This document shows, in pieces, positions 5,203 to 5,382 of a stretch of DNA of 5,382 nucleotides. Both the position numbers and the translations under genes were made by a program. The DNA is taken from assembly GCA_002774055.1 (NCBI GenBank), contig PEZL01000002.1:1-5382 (forward strand), read 5' to 3'. The stretch is from Candidatus Tagabacteria bacterium CG09_land_8_20_14_0_10_41_14. Its GTDB lineage: Bacteria; Patescibacteriota; Minisyncoccia; JAHISW01; Tagabacteraceae. Position 1 is the first letter of the stretch, and each line of letters starts with the position of its first letter. Below the pieces are notes generated by a model. It had not been told where the DNA came from, made no database searches, and saw only the letters and a program-made list of their open reading frames with translations.

Positions 5203-5382
5203 TTGAAAAAGAAATTCGGTAAATTTTTCAGCGGAGAGACAAAACACGGGCATGGGCCATGGGTCAAACGGTACATGCACGCGGCCTCCGTGGCCCAGGC
5301 GAAAAGAAATTTTCGCCTTCAGCACAACAAGGAAAACGGACGGATTCCCTACGCTTTCGTGGAAGTAGAAAACGTCCGCGAA
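5203..5382 (+). CDS. Unrecognised basic protein, N-terminal part (3' end outside window)
   Basis: A TTG-initiated frame stays open for 60 codons to the right edge. It begins MKKKFGKFFSGETKHGHGPW and includes VKRYMHAASVAQAKRNFR and GRIPYAFVEVENVRE. I do not recognise the family. The visible part is strongly basic and has several histidines (positions 15, 17, 26 and 41). It has no obvious signal peptide, membrane helix or cysteine motif. Support for coding comes from the near-consensus promoter, the ideally spaced strong Shine-Dalgarno and the absence of stops. Codons also tend to end in C or G (TTC, TAC, AAC, CAC, GTC, GCC), unlike the A/T-ending preference of the neighbouring genes. That bias fits a highly expressed or recently acquired gene. 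The minus-strand frame over the same bases (down to 5062) has none of these signals. An alternative is a structured RNA with a short leader frame, since a perfect hairpin lies inside at 5297-5318. Confidence 0.65.
   Translation, partial: MKKKFGKFFSGETKHGHGPWVKRYMHAASVAQAKRNFRLQHNKENGRIPYAFVEVENVRE
5297..5318 (+). repeat. Perfect 9-bp inverted repeat with GAAA tetraloop inside the right-edge gene
   Basis: AGGCGAAAA (5297-5305) and TTTTCGCCT (5310-5318) are exact reverse complements separated by GAAA, a stable GNRA loop in RNA. The bases after it (TCAGCACAAC) hold no T-tract, so it is not a terminator in the plus direction. It lies about 100 nt into the open frame and encodes QAKRNFRL in part. 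It could be an mRNA structure or protein-binding element, or could arise by chance. Confidence 0.6.

Noticed and set aside
5297..5318. Hairpin considered as an intrinsic terminator
   Set aside because: The stem is good, but the following plus-strand bases hold no T-run, and the open frame continues through it.
5062..5325. 87-residue minus-strand open frame covering the intergenic region and the right-edge gene
   Set aside because: It runs antisense through the plus-strand promoter, leader and Shine-Dalgarno, shows no family motif and has no initiation signal of its own. The plus-strand TTG frame has all of these signals.
5153..5382. Right-edge region considered as a known structured RNA (tmRNA, RNase P, SRP, 6S)
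   Set aside because: None of the signature segments of these RNAs was seen on either strand, and the Shine-Dalgarno plus open frame fits a coding gene better.
1..5382. UGA recoding, as in some reduced-genome lineages
   Set aside because: The complete genes read through without any in-frame TGA, and all complete stops are TAA, so there is no positive evidence for recoding.

Overview
The window is a compact, AT-rich bacterial segment carrying five recognisable genes and one unrecognised gene cut by the right edge. Gaps are short (longest about 143 bp), and all five complete stop codons are TAA. Small genes, tight packing, a lysine-rich N-terminal extension on ribosomal protein L21, divergent versions of housekeeping proteins and little Shine-Dalgarno signal together suggest a reduced-genome lineage such as Patescibacteria/CPR (Parcubacteria-like). 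That placement is an inference from style, not from a marker phylogeny. The complete genes contain no in-frame TGA codons, so nothing points to UGA recoding.

Left part, plus strand (1-892): the C-terminal end of the replicative helicase DnaB, then 11 bp later a complete recR. They look like one replication/recombination-repair transcription unit. RecR converges on rplU (ribosomal protein L21), and the two stop codons overlap in a TTAA.

Middle and right, minus strand (889-5059): reading leftwards, an 898-residue P2-type cation-transporting P-type ATPase, then rmuC (membrane-anchored PD-(D/E)XK-like protein linked to DNA rearrangement control), then rplU. rplU has its own promoter candidate overlapping the end of rmuC and a candidate intrinsic terminator built into its own last codons. 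The minus-strand genes have TATA-like boxes very close to their ATGs and no clear Shine-Dalgarno, suggesting leaderless or near-leaderless mRNAs.

Right edge, plus strand (5119-5382): a divergent, near-consensus promoter (TTGACA, 16 bp, TATAAA), a leader of about 50 nt with a GC-rich hairpin, a very strong Shine-Dalgarno (GGGAGGTGA) and a TTG-initiated frame open to the end of the window. Its product is not recognised. Its C/G-ending codons, strong expression signals and a perfect 9-bp hairpin with a GAAA loop inside the frame set it apart from its neighbours. This is the least explained part of the window.

No tRNA, rRNA, CRISPR array, insertion sequence or integration site was seen.
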